A stretch of 64,000 nucleotides of DNA, from positions 62,001 through 126,000 of the forward strand of contig CAVWCC010000008.1 of NCBI GenBank assembly GCA_963753385.1. Reading direction: 5' to 3'. This stretch comes from JALZKA01 sp963753385 (GTDB lineage: Bacteria > Actinomycetota > Thermoleophilia > Solirubrobacterales > 70-9). Below, one piece after another: positions 16,286-24,243 of the stretch (the first letter of the stretch is position 1; each line of letters opens with the position of its first letter). Below the pieces are notes generated by a model that saw only the letters and a program-made list of their open reading frames with translations, made no database searches and was not told the origin of the DNA. The position numbers were made by a program, and so were the translations under genes.

Positions 16286-17317
16286 TTAGTGGCGGCTGGC
16301 CGCAGCCCGCGCCCGCAGGGCAGCCAGGAGCCTTGCGGCCACGCCGTCCGGATCGCGGCGGATCTGGCGGCCAGTGACCGGCATCACCGTGATGTCCTGC
16401 GCGTTCAGGACCGCGACCTTCAGCCGGTCGCGCTCGAACGCGATCCGGCCCGAGTGCGCGTCGTAGCCGTCGACCTCGACGGCGAGTCTCAGGTCGGGCC
16501 AGAGGAAGTCGACCTCGTGGCCGGCGATGACGGCGTTCACCTCGTAGCCCGTGATCTCGCGCGCCCTGAGCAGGCGAAGGAGGGCGCGCTCGCCGGAGGA
16601 GCGGGTGCGGCGGGGGCCGCCGGGGAAATCGAGGACGGCGCGCAGCGCGCGGACGCCCGGCCGGTTCGGGTTGCGGGCCAGCTGCTCCCGGAGCTCCGCA
16701 TCCTTGGCGAGGCGCCGGTACTGCGCTTCGGCGACGATCCGCTCGAGCTCGTCGAGGAGATGGGGTTCGAGCGGGTGGGCCATCCGCCCCTCGTCGTTCG
16801 CTCCAAGCGTGACCGCGAGGTCCAGGATCGTGCGAGCGGGGCTCGTGAGGGGCATGCCGTGCCGGCGGCGGATGTCGCAGCGGTTGAGGAGTTTGCGGTG
16901 GGCCTCGATTCCCGCGCGGGTGGCACCCCTTCCATTCGCAGAGGTGATGCAGACGTCCCCGGGGGCGGGGTAGGGGAGGAGGTTCCAGAGCGAGGCGGCG
17001 GATCGATGGCTCAGGACCGCGACGGGTGTGGTTGGGTGGAGGAGGATCGGCTCGCCGACGCGGATCTTCACTGATGCGCCCTCGCCACAGGCGAGGAGAG
17101 CCGCCATCTCGCAGGCGTATGCCTGCGGAGTGGCGTGTCCGGCGAGATAGACGCCCCGATGGATCTCGTGGAGACGGCCGCTTCGGAGACGTACCTTGAT
17201 CTGCTCGGCCGTAACTCCTGCTTGGCGCAACTGCCAGTGCGCCACCGCGCCGAACTGATGCCCAGCGATCGCCGCGACAACCCGATCCGCGAAACGAGAT
17301 CGTGATTCGGGGTCCAT
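16286..17317 (-). CDS. AbiEi-antitoxin-like N-terminus fused to DUF559 nuclease-like domain
   Basis: A 343-residue protein with two parts. The N-terminal ~65 residues (FGAVAHWQLRQAGVTAEQIKVRLRSGRLHEIHRGVYLAG) match the winged-helix domain of type IV antitoxin AbiEi. The C-terminal part has GYEVNAVIAGHEVDFLWPDLRLAVEVDGYDAH, a DUF559/Vsr-type restriction-endonuclease fold with the Glu-Val-Asp catalytic-like motif. Such fusions are common in high-GC actinobacteria; their role is not established, and no partner toxin lies adjacent. It is directly upstream of, and may be transcribed into, the TPP-riboswitch operon. Confidence 0.8.
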   Translation of the reverse strand: MDPESRSRFADRVVAAIAGHQFGAVAHWQLRQAGVTAEQIKVRLRSGRLHEIHRGVYLAGHATPQAYACEMAALLACGEGASVKIRVGEPILLHPTTPVAVLSHRSAASLWNLLPYPAPGDVCITSANGRGATRAGIEAHRKLLNRCDIRRRHGMPLTSPARTILDLAVTLGANDEGRMAHPLEPHLLDELERIVAEAQYRRLAKDAELREQLARNPNRPGVRALRAVLDFPGGPRRTRSSGERALLRLLRAREITGYEVNAVIAGHEVDFLWPDLRLAVEVDGYDAHSGRIAFERDRLKVAVLNAQDITVMPVTGRQIRRDPDGVAARLLAALRARAAASRH

Positions 17318-17369
17318 ATGACCCCCAACCCCGAATCCGTTGTGCGTGCCCTCGTCCGCGCCCCGGTGC

Positions 17370-18752
17370 TCAGTTCGTTTCGGGGACCCGGCCGCCCGCG
17401 ACCACGTTCACGAACTCCTCGAGGTGCCGGGTGGTCCAGCACTCGAACGCGGCGGTGCAGTGGCGCTCGTAGGCCGCCATGACCGAGTCGCCGTAGTTCC
17501 AATAGAGCTTTGGCTCGGGGTTCAGCCAGAAGGTGCGGCCGGAGCGCTCGGCGATCTCGGCGAAGACCTCGGCATGGGGCTCCCGGCCGTTGGTCCGGGC
17601 GTCGCCGAGGACGATCACGGTCGAGCGTGGGTGGAGCTCGTCGCCGACCTCGTCGGCGAACTCGCGCCAGACCCGGCCGTAGTCCGTGTAGCCCGAAACG
17701 TCGGCGACCCCGCCCTCGCGGCTCACCCGCTCCGAGATCCGGCGGAAGTCGCGCTCGCGCTCGAAGATCTCGGTGACCTCGGAGATCCGCTCGATGAAGA
17801 CGAAGCTCCGGAGCTTGCGAAACGAGTCGTGCAGGGCGTGGAGGACGGAGAGGAAGAACACGCTGGCCGACGTGACCGAGGTCGAGACGTCGCACAGCAC
17901 GATGATCTCGGGACGCCGAGGGCGCTTCGGGCGGTAGCGCAGCCGGAGCGGCACGCCGCCGGTCTCCAGCGAGGCGCGCATCGTGCGGCGCATGTCGACG
18001 ACCGTGTTGTGCTTGCGCCCGCGCTGCTCGCGGCCGAGTGTTGCGAGGCGGCGCTTGAGCTGCGCGACGGCACGGTGGACCGCTGCCAGGTCCTGGGCAG
18101 GGCTCGTCGGCAGGGTGCGATCGAGCTCTGCCAGGGGGCGCGAGGGCGGCAGCTTCTCGGTTCGCTCGATCAGCGCCCGCTCGAGCTCGCGGCGCAGGTG
18201 GCGCTCGAACCGGTTGATGCCGTCGCGGTCGATGGCCGGCCGGTCGGCATCCTGATCGCCCGGCGCCTGGGGCTGGAGGCCCAGGGTGCGGCGGATCCGC
18301 TGCACGTCGACGCCGACGACGCCCGAGCCCTCGCCGCGGCGCCCGAAGGCGGCGATCGCGAGGCGCGCGAGGTCGCGCATGTCGCCGTCTCGGCCTTCGG
18401 CGATCGCCTGGCGGATCGCTTCGCGAAGCTGATCCGGGTCGAGCCGCTCGCCCCCTGCGTAGCGGTCGTCCTCTCGTAGTTCGCGGTCGATCGCTTCGGC
18501 CTCGGCGGCGCGGAAGAAGTACCGGTCGAACACCAGGTCGAAGATCCGGCGGTCGTCCTGGGACTTGGCGACGGTGGTAGCGAGGGCCTCGCGGAAGTCG
18601 GCGGGCTCGGTCCAGGGCACCGCGCGGAGTGCTTCGAACGCGTCAAGGATCTCGGCCGTCCCGACCGCCACGTCCTCGTTCCGGAGCGCCTCGAAGAACG
18701 CGACGACGCGTGGCGCGAGGCCGGGTGGCAGGTCGCTGGCCTTGTCGTTCAT
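17370..18752 (-). CDS. CoxE-like VWA-domain protein
   Basis: A 460-residue protein with a C-terminal von Willebrand factor A domain. The MIDAS motif CDVSTSV follows RRPEIIVL, and TVIVLGDARTNG and ECWTTRHLEEFVNVV come later. The N-terminal ~240 residues are helical. CoxE-like proteins act with MoxR-type AAA+ ATPases as metal-centre or complex-assembly chaperones. A MoxR gene is encoded 1.3 kb away on the same strand, separated by a nuclease gene on the opposite strand, so they probably form a functional pair. No carbon-monoxide dehydrogenase genes are present, so the client is unknown. Confidence 0.85.
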   Translation of the reverse strand: MNDKASDLPPGLAPRVVAFFEALRNEDVAVGTAEILDAFEALRAVPWTEPADFREALATTVAKSQDDRRIFDLVFDRYFFRAAEAEAIDRELREDDRYAGGERLDPDQLREAIRQAIAEGRDGDMRDLARLAIAAFGRRGEGSGVVGVDVQRIRRTLGLQPQAPGDQDADRPAIDRDGINRFERHLRRELERALIERTEKLPPSRPLAELDRTLPTSPAQDLAAVHRAVAQLKRRLATLGREQRGRKHNTVVDMRRTMRASLETGGVPLRLRYRPKRPRRPEIIVLCDVSTSVTSASVFFLSVLHALHDSFRKLRSFVFIERISEVTEIFERERDFRRISERVSREGGVADVSGYTDYGRVWREFADEVGDELHPRSTVIVLGDARTNGREPHAEVFAEIAERSGRTFWLNPEPKLYWNYGDSVMAAYERHCTAAFECWTTRHLEEFVNVVAGGRVPETN

Positions 18753-18829
18753 CGCTCGTCCAATGCTACGTTTGCAGTCCTAAGAACGGGGTGGAGCAGG
18801 ATGGCAGGGACGTCGTGAGAGGAGATCGC

Positions 18830-20065
18830 ATGCTGTCGAGGCAGGGGTACGCGTTCGCGGCCGGAGCACGGATTCTGTTCGGGGCGGTGGCGCTGGCATT
18901 GGTTGCGTCGCTCTTCGTTCCCATCGCCGCCCAGGCGAAGTCGAAGAAGTCGATCAACGTCAAGGTGATGACTCGGAACCTCTTCCTGGGTGCCGACCTG
19001 GGCCCGGCGATCGAGTCCGACGGCATCGGCGAGTTCCTCGAGGCCAACGGCGGCATTCTTCGCGAGGTCGACCTGACCGACTTCCCGCGCCGCTCGCGCC
19101 TGCTCGCGGATGAGATCAAGGACAAGGAGCCCGAGCTCGTCGGTCTTCAGGAAGTGGCGCTCTGGCGCAGCGCGGATCCATGCGTTACTCCCGCCCTAAG
19201 CGGGGAGCCCAGCGCAACCGAGGTCGAATACGACTTCCTCGATCGGCTCCTGGACAAGCTCAACCGCAACAAGAAGCTCTACAAGGTGGCCAAGGTCCAG
19301 AAAGAGTTCGACTTCGAAGCGCCCGCGGACAAGAACCAGCAGACCGGCGACGGCCCGCCGGCCGGGGGGCTGGAATCGTGCAATCCCGGTGGCGTCATCA
19401 GCAACGCTGAGGTCAACGGCCGCCTGACGATGCGCGACGTGATTCTTGTGCGAAAGCCCCAGAAGGGCGAAAAGACCAAGGTCAAGGTGACGAACCCCAC
19501 CGGCGGGCACTTCGACAACCTGCTCACCGTGACCGTCGCCGGCGCCGTGCCGGTCGAAGTCACCCGCGGGTGGACCGCGGTCGACGCGGTCGCCACGAAG
19601 AAGCGCAAGGGGAAGGACGTGAAGCGCAACTTCCGCTTCATCAACACCCACTTCGAGGCGTTCGACGATGAGACCGTGATCCCGAGCATCCGCTCGCTCC
19701 AGGCCCAGGAGATCGCGGGGATCGCGCTCGACCCCTCCTACGGGGGCGAGCGGCCGGTGATCCTCCTCGGCGACCTCAACTCCGACGTGCGGACGAAGGT
19801 CCAACAGGGTGACGCGCAGGCCTACCAGGCGATGCTCGATGCCGGGTTCACCGAGCGCAGCACGCACGATCCGCTGAGCTGTTGCGTCAGCGACCTCTTC
19901 ACGGCGCCACCGAGCGAGTTCGACCATCAGGTCGATCACGTGATGACCGACGCGTCGAAGAGGAAGATCAAGCTCCTGAACTCGTCGGTCGTCGGCCGCA
20001 AGCAGGTGGACGGGATCTACCCGTCCGACCACGCGGGCGTGTTCAGCAAGCTGCAGCTGAAGTAG
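18830..20065 (+). CDS. Secreted endonuclease/exonuclease/phosphatase-family protein
   Basis: A 411-residue secreted metal-dependent hydrolase of the EEP superfamily. It has a signal peptide (ARILFGAVALALVASLFVPIAAQA), then the start of the fold at INVKVMTRNLFLGADL. The metal and catalytic motifs are all visible: LVGLQEVALW (Glu), FINTHFEAFD, VILLGDLNSDVR and the terminal SDHAGVF (Asp-His). It could act on nucleic acid or phospholipid head groups; the family does not distinguish. Start ATG 18830 is preceded by GAGGAGATCGC. It sits between, and opposite to, the CoxE- and MoxR-like genes. Confidence 0.83.
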   Translation: MLSRQGYAFAAGARILFGAVALALVASLFVPIAAQAKSKKSINVKVMTRNLFLGADLGPAIESDGIGEFLEANGGILREVDLTDFPRRSRLLADEIKDKEPELVGLQEVALWRSADPCVTPALSGEPSATEVEYDFLDRLLDKLNRNKKLYKVAKVQKEFDFEAPADKNQQTGDGPPAGGLESCNPGGVISNAEVNGRLTMRDVILVRKPQKGEKTKVKVTNPTGGHFDNLLTVTVAGAVPVEVTRGWTAVDAVATKKRKGKDVKRNFRFINTHFEAFDDETVIPSIRSLQAQEIAGIALDPSYGGERPVILLGDLNSDVRTKVQQGDAQAYQAMLDAGFTERSTHDPLSCCVSDLFTAPPSEFDHQVDHVMTDASKRKIKLLNSSVVGRKQVDGIYPSDHAGVFSKLQLK

Positions 20066-20066
20066 G

Positions 20067-21029
20067 TCAGCCCGCCGCTTCGGCCTCGACCTGGGGACCG
20101 CCGAGCTTCACGCCGACCCGCTCGGCCACGAGGTCGATGTCGGTGCGGTGCTTGACGATGATCGACATCGTCCGCTCGAAGATCGAGCGGTCGATGTCGT
20201 CGGCGCCGAGCAGGAGCAGAGCGCGCGCCCAGTCGATCGACTCCGCGATCGAGGGCGGCTTCTTCATGTCGAGCTGGCGGATCATGTGGATGACCTCGAC
20301 CAGGCGGCGGGTGAGCGCCGCGTCCAGTTCCGGGGTGTGCAGGCGGACGATCTCCATCTCGCGCTCGATCTCGGGATAGTCGAGCCACAGGTAGAGGCAG
20401 CGCCGCTTGAGTGCCTCGGTCAGCTCCCGCGAGTTGTTCGATGTCAGGACCACGACCGGGTGGGTCCGCGACTCGATCACGCCGAGCTCGGGGATCGAGA
20501 TCTGGAAGTCCGAGAGGACCTCGAGCAGCATCGCCTCGAACTCCTGGTCGGTCTTGTCGATCTCGTCGATCAGCAGCACCACCGGCTCGGGCGAAGCGAT
20601 CGCCTGCATCAGCGGCCGCGTCAGCAGGAAATCTTCTCCGAAGATTTCCGGATCAAGGCCCGTCGGCTCCTCCGCTTCGCGTCCGGGGCCGACGGGGTGG
20701 GCGGCCTTCGCCTGAATACTCAGCAGCTGCTTGCGGTAGTTCCACTCGTACAGCGACTTGGCCTCGTCGAGGCCCTCGTAGCACTGGAGGCGGATCAGCT
20801 CCCGCCCGGTGGCGCGCGAGATCGCTTTTGCGAGCTCGGTCTTGCCGACGCCGGCCGGCCCCTCCACGAGCACCGGCTTCCCGAGCTCGAGCGCGAGGTA
20901 GGCGACGAGCGCCGCCGGCTCATCGGCCAGGTATCCGGCGCCCTCGAGCGCCTGCTTCGCCTCGGCGACCGACCTGATGCCTTCCCCTACCGGGGGGGCA
21001 AACATGCTTTCGCGCCTTGCGTCGCTCAT
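20067..21029 (-). CDS. MoxR-family AAA+ ATPase with in-frame palindromic insert
   Basis: AAA+ chaperone ATPase of 320 residues. Motifs: Walker A EGPAGVGKTELAKAI, the LQCYEGLDEAKSLYEWNYRKQLL region typical of MoxR, Walker B VVLLIDEIDKTDQEFEAMLLEVL and sensor 1 VVLTSNNSRELTEALKRRCLY. Between KQLLSIQAK and EIFGEDFLLTRP there is a stretch of about 18 residues (centred on GPGREAEEPTGL) absent from relatives as I know them. It is encoded by the palindromic repeat at 20655-20708. The insert lies in a loop between core elements, so the enzyme may still work. Probable partner of the CoxE-like protein. Start chosen at MSDARRES, leaving room for the divergent gene. Confidence 0.88.
   Translation of the reverse strand: MSDARRESMFAPPVGEGIRSVAEAKQALEGAGYLADEPAALVAYLALELGKPVLVEGPAGVGKTELAKAISRATGRELIRLQCYEGLDEAKSLYEWNYRKQLLSIQAKAAHPVGPGREAEEPTGLDPEIFGEDFLLTRPLMQAIASPEPVVLLIDEIDKTDQEFEAMLLEVLSDFQISIPELGVIESRTHPVVVLTSNNSRELTEALKRRCLYLWLDYPEIEREMEIVRLHTPELDAALTRRLVEVIHMIRQLDMKKPPSIAESIDWARALLLLGADDIDRSIFERTMSIIVKHRTDIDLVAERVGVKLGGPQVEAEAAG
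20655..20708. repeat. Palindromic element inside moxR
   Basis: On the coding (minus) strand: arm CCCGTCGGC, 20-nt loop CCCGGACGCGAAGCGGAGGA, arm GCCGACGGG (9-bp perfect), with an outer pair AAGGCC/GGCCTT. The same loop, with different but self-complementary arms, occurs at 41094-41150. It is read in frame by the host gene. Confidence 0.85.
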
Positions 21030-21061
21030 CAGACCCCCCGATTCTAGGGAGAATGGGCCCG

Positions 21062-21265
21062 ATGCCAGACCTCCTCGCCGGCGCATCGAAGACGGCTTCC
21101 GACCTGCTTCCGTACCTCGCGGTGATGATCGCGGGCTTCCTGGTGGGCGCCTGGGGCCAGTCGGCGCGCCTCCCGATCGCGGTCGTCGCCGGGATCCTCC
21201 TGATCATGATCGCCATCGGCGGCTTCTTCGTCGAGAACGGCTCGGGACCGAGCCAGGCGCCCTGA
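21062..21265 (+). CDS. Small two-TM membrane protein
   Basis: A 67-residue hypothetical protein with two hydrophobic helices (LLPYLAVMIAGFLVGAWG and IAVVAGILLIMIAIGGFFV) joined by a short polar turn. It begins MPDLLAGASKTASD; ATG 21062 follows a purine-rich GGGAGAATGGG. It ends 2 bp before the PPK2 gene, so the two are almost certainly co-transcribed and probably translationally linked. No family recognised; it may be a membrane partner or a simple structural peptide. Confidence 0.65.
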   Translation: MPDLLAGASKTASDLLPYLAVMIAGFLVGAWGQSARLPIAVVAGILLIMIAIGGFFVENGSGPSQAP

Positions 21266-21267
21266 CC

Positions 21268-22041
21268 ATGAGCCGCCTCGACGAGGTCGACCTCTCAAAG
21301 TCCCTCTCCCGCAAGGAGGAGGATCGCGGGCTCGAGAACGCCTGGGCGCGGCTCGCGCAACTCCGCCTGACGCTCGGCGGGCAGATCGGCCCGAAGGAGG
21401 TGGGGCCGCCCGTGTGCGTGGTGTTCGAGGGCTGGGACGCGTCCGGGAAGGGCGGGGCGATCAAGCGCCTCGTCGCCCAGATCGACCCGCGCCACGTGCG
21501 GGTGGTCCAGTTCGCGGCGCCCACCTTCGACGAGAAGCGCCACCATTTCCTCTGGCGGTTCTGGCCGACGCTGCCGGGCTGGGGCGGGATGGCGATCCTC
21601 GACCGGTCCTGGTACGGCCGGGTCCTGGTCGAGCGGGTTGAGGGCTTCGCCGAGCGCGAGCAGTGGCTGCGGGCCTACGACGAGATCAACTCGTTCGAAC
21701 GGAGCCTCGTCGACGAGGGGATGGTGCTGATCAAGTTCTGGCTCCACATCTCGGACGCCGAGCAGCTCAAGCGGTTCAAGCGCCGCGAGAAGGATCCGCT
21801 GAAGTCCTGGAAGCTGACCGACGAGGACTGGCGGAACCGCGAGAAGCGGTCCCAGTACCTGGAGGCGGTGGAGGACATGTTGGCGCGCACCGACCAGCCG
21901 TACGCGCCCTGGGACGTGATCGCCGCCGACTCGAAGCGCTACGCCCGGGTGAGCGTGATCAAGACCGTGATCAAGCGGATCGAGGAGGGGATGGTCCGGC
22001 ACGGCATGGAGGTCCCGAAACCGCTGAAGCTCGACGCCTGA
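21268..22041 (+). CDS. ppk2: Polyphosphate kinase 2 family protein
   Basis: Cytoplasmic PPK2-type kinase (257 residues) that transfers phosphate between polyphosphate and nucleotides. Visible are the Walker A variant EGWDASGKGGAIKRL, the lid/contact region FAAPTFDEKRHHFLWRFW and Walker B-like ILDRSWYGRVLVERVEGF, followed by FWLHISDAEQLKRFKRREKDPLKSWKLTDEDW, all hallmark PPK2 segments. The one-domain length fits class I (ADP to ATP direction) or class III; class cannot be fixed by eye. It starts 2 bp after a small membrane protein gene. A strong hairpin lies about 105 bp downstream. Confidence 0.92.
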   Translation: MSRLDEVDLSKSLSRKEEDRGLENAWARLAQLRLTLGGQIGPKEVGPPVCVVFEGWDASGKGGAIKRLVAQIDPRHVRVVQFAAPTFDEKRHHFLWRFWPTLPGWGGMAILDRSWYGRVLVERVEGFAEREQWLRAYDEINSFERSLVDEGMVLIKFWLHISDAEQLKRFKRREKDPLKSWKLTDEDWRNREKRSQYLEAVEDMLARTDQPYAPWDVIAADSKRYARVSVIKTVIKRIEEGMVRHGMEVPKPLKLDA

Positions 22042-22145
22042 GAACGCCAGGACCCCGAGGCCCCGGCGAAGCCGCGGTTGCGGACGCCTCCGGCGCGAGA
22101 TCCAGACGCAGGCCCGCCGCGAGGCCCTGGGCAAGCGCTAGAACG

Positions 22146-22181
22146 ACAGCGCCCCCGGAACCGAGGTCCCGGGAGCGCTGT
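22146..22181. terminator. Bidirectional terminator-like hairpin between ppk2 and PII
   Basis: Stem ACAGCGCCCCCGG / CCGGGAGCGCTGT (one mismatch) with a ~10-nt loop, in the spacer between two convergent genes. TTTG follows on the + strand; no longer T-run. Confidence 0.65.
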
Positions 22182-22197
22182 TTGATCTCGTGCGGCG

Positions 22198-22566
22198 CTA
22201 GGCCGTGATCTCGGCCTCCGCGTGCGCCTGGAGGACGGCGTCGCCTTCCTCACCGGTGCGGATGCGGATCGCCTCCTCGACGGGGATCACGAAGATCTTC
22301 CCGTCGCCGACGTCGCCGGTCCGCGCGTGCTTCAGGATCGTTTCGACGACGAGCGACTTGTCCGTGTCCTCGACGACGACCTCGATCTTGAGCTTCGGCC
22401 GGACGTTGACCGTCAGGGTCGAGCCACGGTAGTGCTCGACGATCCCCTTCTGGCGTCCCGAGCCCTTCACCTCGCCGATCGAGAGTGAGGGGAACCCCTT
22501 CTCGAGCAGCTCGGCGCGAATCGGCTCGAACGCTTCGTGGCGGATGAATGCCTCGATCTTCTTCAT
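22198..22566 (-). CDS. glnK: PII nitrogen regulatory protein, T-loop lacks Tyr51
   Basis: Trimeric PII signal protein of 122 residues, linked to an ammonium transporter gene 16 bp upstream, the usual glnK-amtB-type pair in reverse order. Recognisable segments: GSGRQKG, the T-loop base, KLKIEVVVEDTDKSLVVETILKHARTG (B-loop) and GDGKIFVIPVEEAIRIRTGEEG. The T-loop tip reads YRGSTLTV: residue 51, the Tyr uridylylated or adenylylated in most PII proteins, is Leu, while residue 49 is Ser as in cyanobacterial PII. Modification at Tyr51 is therefore impossible here. It probably gates the Amt channel by binding ATP/ADP and 2-oxoglutarate. Confidence 0.9.
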   Translation of the reverse strand: MKKIEAFIRHEAFEPIRAELLEKGFPSLSIGEVKGSGRQKGIVEHYRGSTLTVNVRPKLKIEVVVEDTDKSLVVETILKHARTGDVGDGKIFVIPVEEAIRIRTGEEGDAVLQAHAEAEITA

Positions 22567-22582
22567 GCGATCACCTCCTCTC

Positions 22583-24136
22583 CTATGCCTCGGATGGCGT
22601 GTTGGTTGCCATCGTGGACACCGGCGCGGGCGCCGGTGTCGGAGCCGGAGCGGGCTGCGACGTCAGGTTGCCGCCGCCCGGATACTCCTCCGGCGGGATG
22701 AACTGCTCCGGGTATCCGTACATCCCGTGCTCGGAGATGTCCAGTCCGGCGTCCTCCTCGTGCTCGCTGACGCGGAGGCCGATGGTCTTCTTGATCAGCC
22801 AGAACGTCGTGTAGCTCAGGATGAACACGAACGTGAAGGCGATGATCAATCCAGCGACCTGCGCGATCAGCTGATCGAAGTTGCCCGAGTAGAACAGGCC
22901 GCCCTCGGGATCGCCGAATGCGTTGTACTGGGCGAGCCGCGGCGCGGTGAACAACCCGCAGGCGACCGTTCCCCAGATGCCGGCCAGGCCGTGCGCCGAC
23001 AGAGCGCCAACCGGGTCGTCGATCAGCTTGTCGATCGCGTAGACGCCGAGGACGACGATCACGCCGGCGACCGCGCCGATGATCGGCGCCGCCCAGAGCT
23101 CGACGTAGCCGGACGGCGCGGTGATCGCAACAAGTCCCGCGATCGCCCCGTTCCCGGCCATGCCGATGTCGATCGAGCCCGTCCGGAGCTTCGCCGTCGT
23201 CACCGCGGCCAGCACGCCTGCGGCGGCCGCCAGGTTGGTGATGATCAGGATCTCGGGGAAACGCCCGTCCAGCGCGTTCAGCGTCGATCCGGGGTTGAAC
23301 CCGAACCAGCCGAGCCACAGGATCAGGACGCCGAGCCCGAACAGCGGCATGTTGTGCCCGGGGATCGCCCGTGGCTTGCCGTCAGGCCCGTACTTGCCCC
23401 GACGCGGGCCGAGCAACAGCAGCGCCGCGAGCGCGCCGGTCGCGCCGATCAGGTGGACCGCCGTCGAGCCCGCGAAGTCCTGCATGCCGACGATGCCCGT
23501 GCCGAGCCAGTCGCCCAGCTGCAGGAAGCCGCCGCCGAACACCCAGTGGGCGCCGATCGGGTAGATGATCATGCTGAACACGAACGCGTAGATGACGTAG
23601 GCGCCGAACTTGATCCGCTCGAGGGTCGTTCCCCAGACGATCGCGAGCGACACCGCGCAGAAGACGAACTGGAAGAAGAACTTCGACTCGATCGTCGCGT
23701 CCGAGAGGGACATCACGCCGAACTCGGGTGAGAAGAACGTCGTTCCGTCGACCTCGGTCGCGAACGGCCCCAGGTCCGTGAAGAAGAACCCGGCCGAGTG
23801 CCCGATCAGCTCACCGGTCGAGAACGCGAACGCGAATCCGCAGATCCACCATCCGACCGCGGCAATCGAGAAGTTCGTGAGGATCTTCGCGATCACCGTG
23901 CCGGCGTTCTTGCCTCGCGAGAAACCGATCTCGAGAAACGCGAATCCGGCCTGCATGAACATGACGACCATGCCGGCCAGGACCACCCACAGGGAATTGA
24001 TGCCGACGGTCTGCTCGAGCTCGCCGGCTATTCCGAGGTTCGAACCCTCGGAAGCTGCCCACGCTCCCACTGGGGAGGCCAAGAGGCCGGCTATCGCGGC
24101 CACCGATAGCGAGCCGACTATGTACTTCCGTTTCAT
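22583..24136 (-). CDS. amt: Ammonium transporter Amt
   Basis: Ammonium channel of 517 residues with a signal-like first helix (MKRKYIVGSLSVAAIAGLLASPVGAWA cut after Ala) and eleven TM segments. Amt marks: VVMFMQAGFAFLEIGFSRGKN, DFAGSTAVHLIGATGALAALLLLGPR, LGVLILWLGWFGFNPGS, AHGLAGIWGTVACGLF and the pore-lining His residues in the latter two. A C-terminal tail of about 75 residues ends in a Pro/Ala-rich repeat (PAPAPTPAPAPV). AGGAGG-like GGAGGAAACAG precedes the ATG. It is transcribed ahead of the PII gene, so both are expected to respond to nitrogen limitation. Confidence 0.95.
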   Translation of the reverse strand: MKRKYIVGSLSVAAIAGLLASPVGAWAASEGSNLGIAGELEQTVGINSLWVVLAGMVVMFMQAGFAFLEIGFSRGKNAGTVIAKILTNFSIAAVGWWICGFAFAFSTGELIGHSAGFFFTDLGPFATEVDGTTFFSPEFGVMSLSDATIESKFFFQFVFCAVSLAIVWGTTLERIKFGAYVIYAFVFSMIIYPIGAHWVFGGGFLQLGDWLGTGIVGMQDFAGSTAVHLIGATGALAALLLLGPRRGKYGPDGKPRAIPGHNMPLFGLGVLILWLGWFGFNPGSTLNALDGRFPEILIITNLAAAAGVLAAVTTAKLRTGSIDIGMAGNGAIAGLVAITAPSGYVELWAAPIIGAVAGVIVVLGVYAIDKLIDDPVGALSAHGLAGIWGTVACGLFTAPRLAQYNAFGDPEGGLFYSGNFDQLIAQVAGLIIAFTFVFILSYTTFWLIKKTIGLRVSEHEEDAGLDISEHGMYGYPEQFIPPEEYPGGGNLTSQPAPAPTPAPAPVSTMATNTPSEA

Positions 24137-24243
24137 CTGTTTCCTCCGTCCCGTTCGCGAACGAACGAGAGCACCGGGCTCTCACCGGCGGTTGCGGTTC
24201 CAGGAATCGCAAGCCACGGTAGGCGCGACGGGGTTTACCGCCT

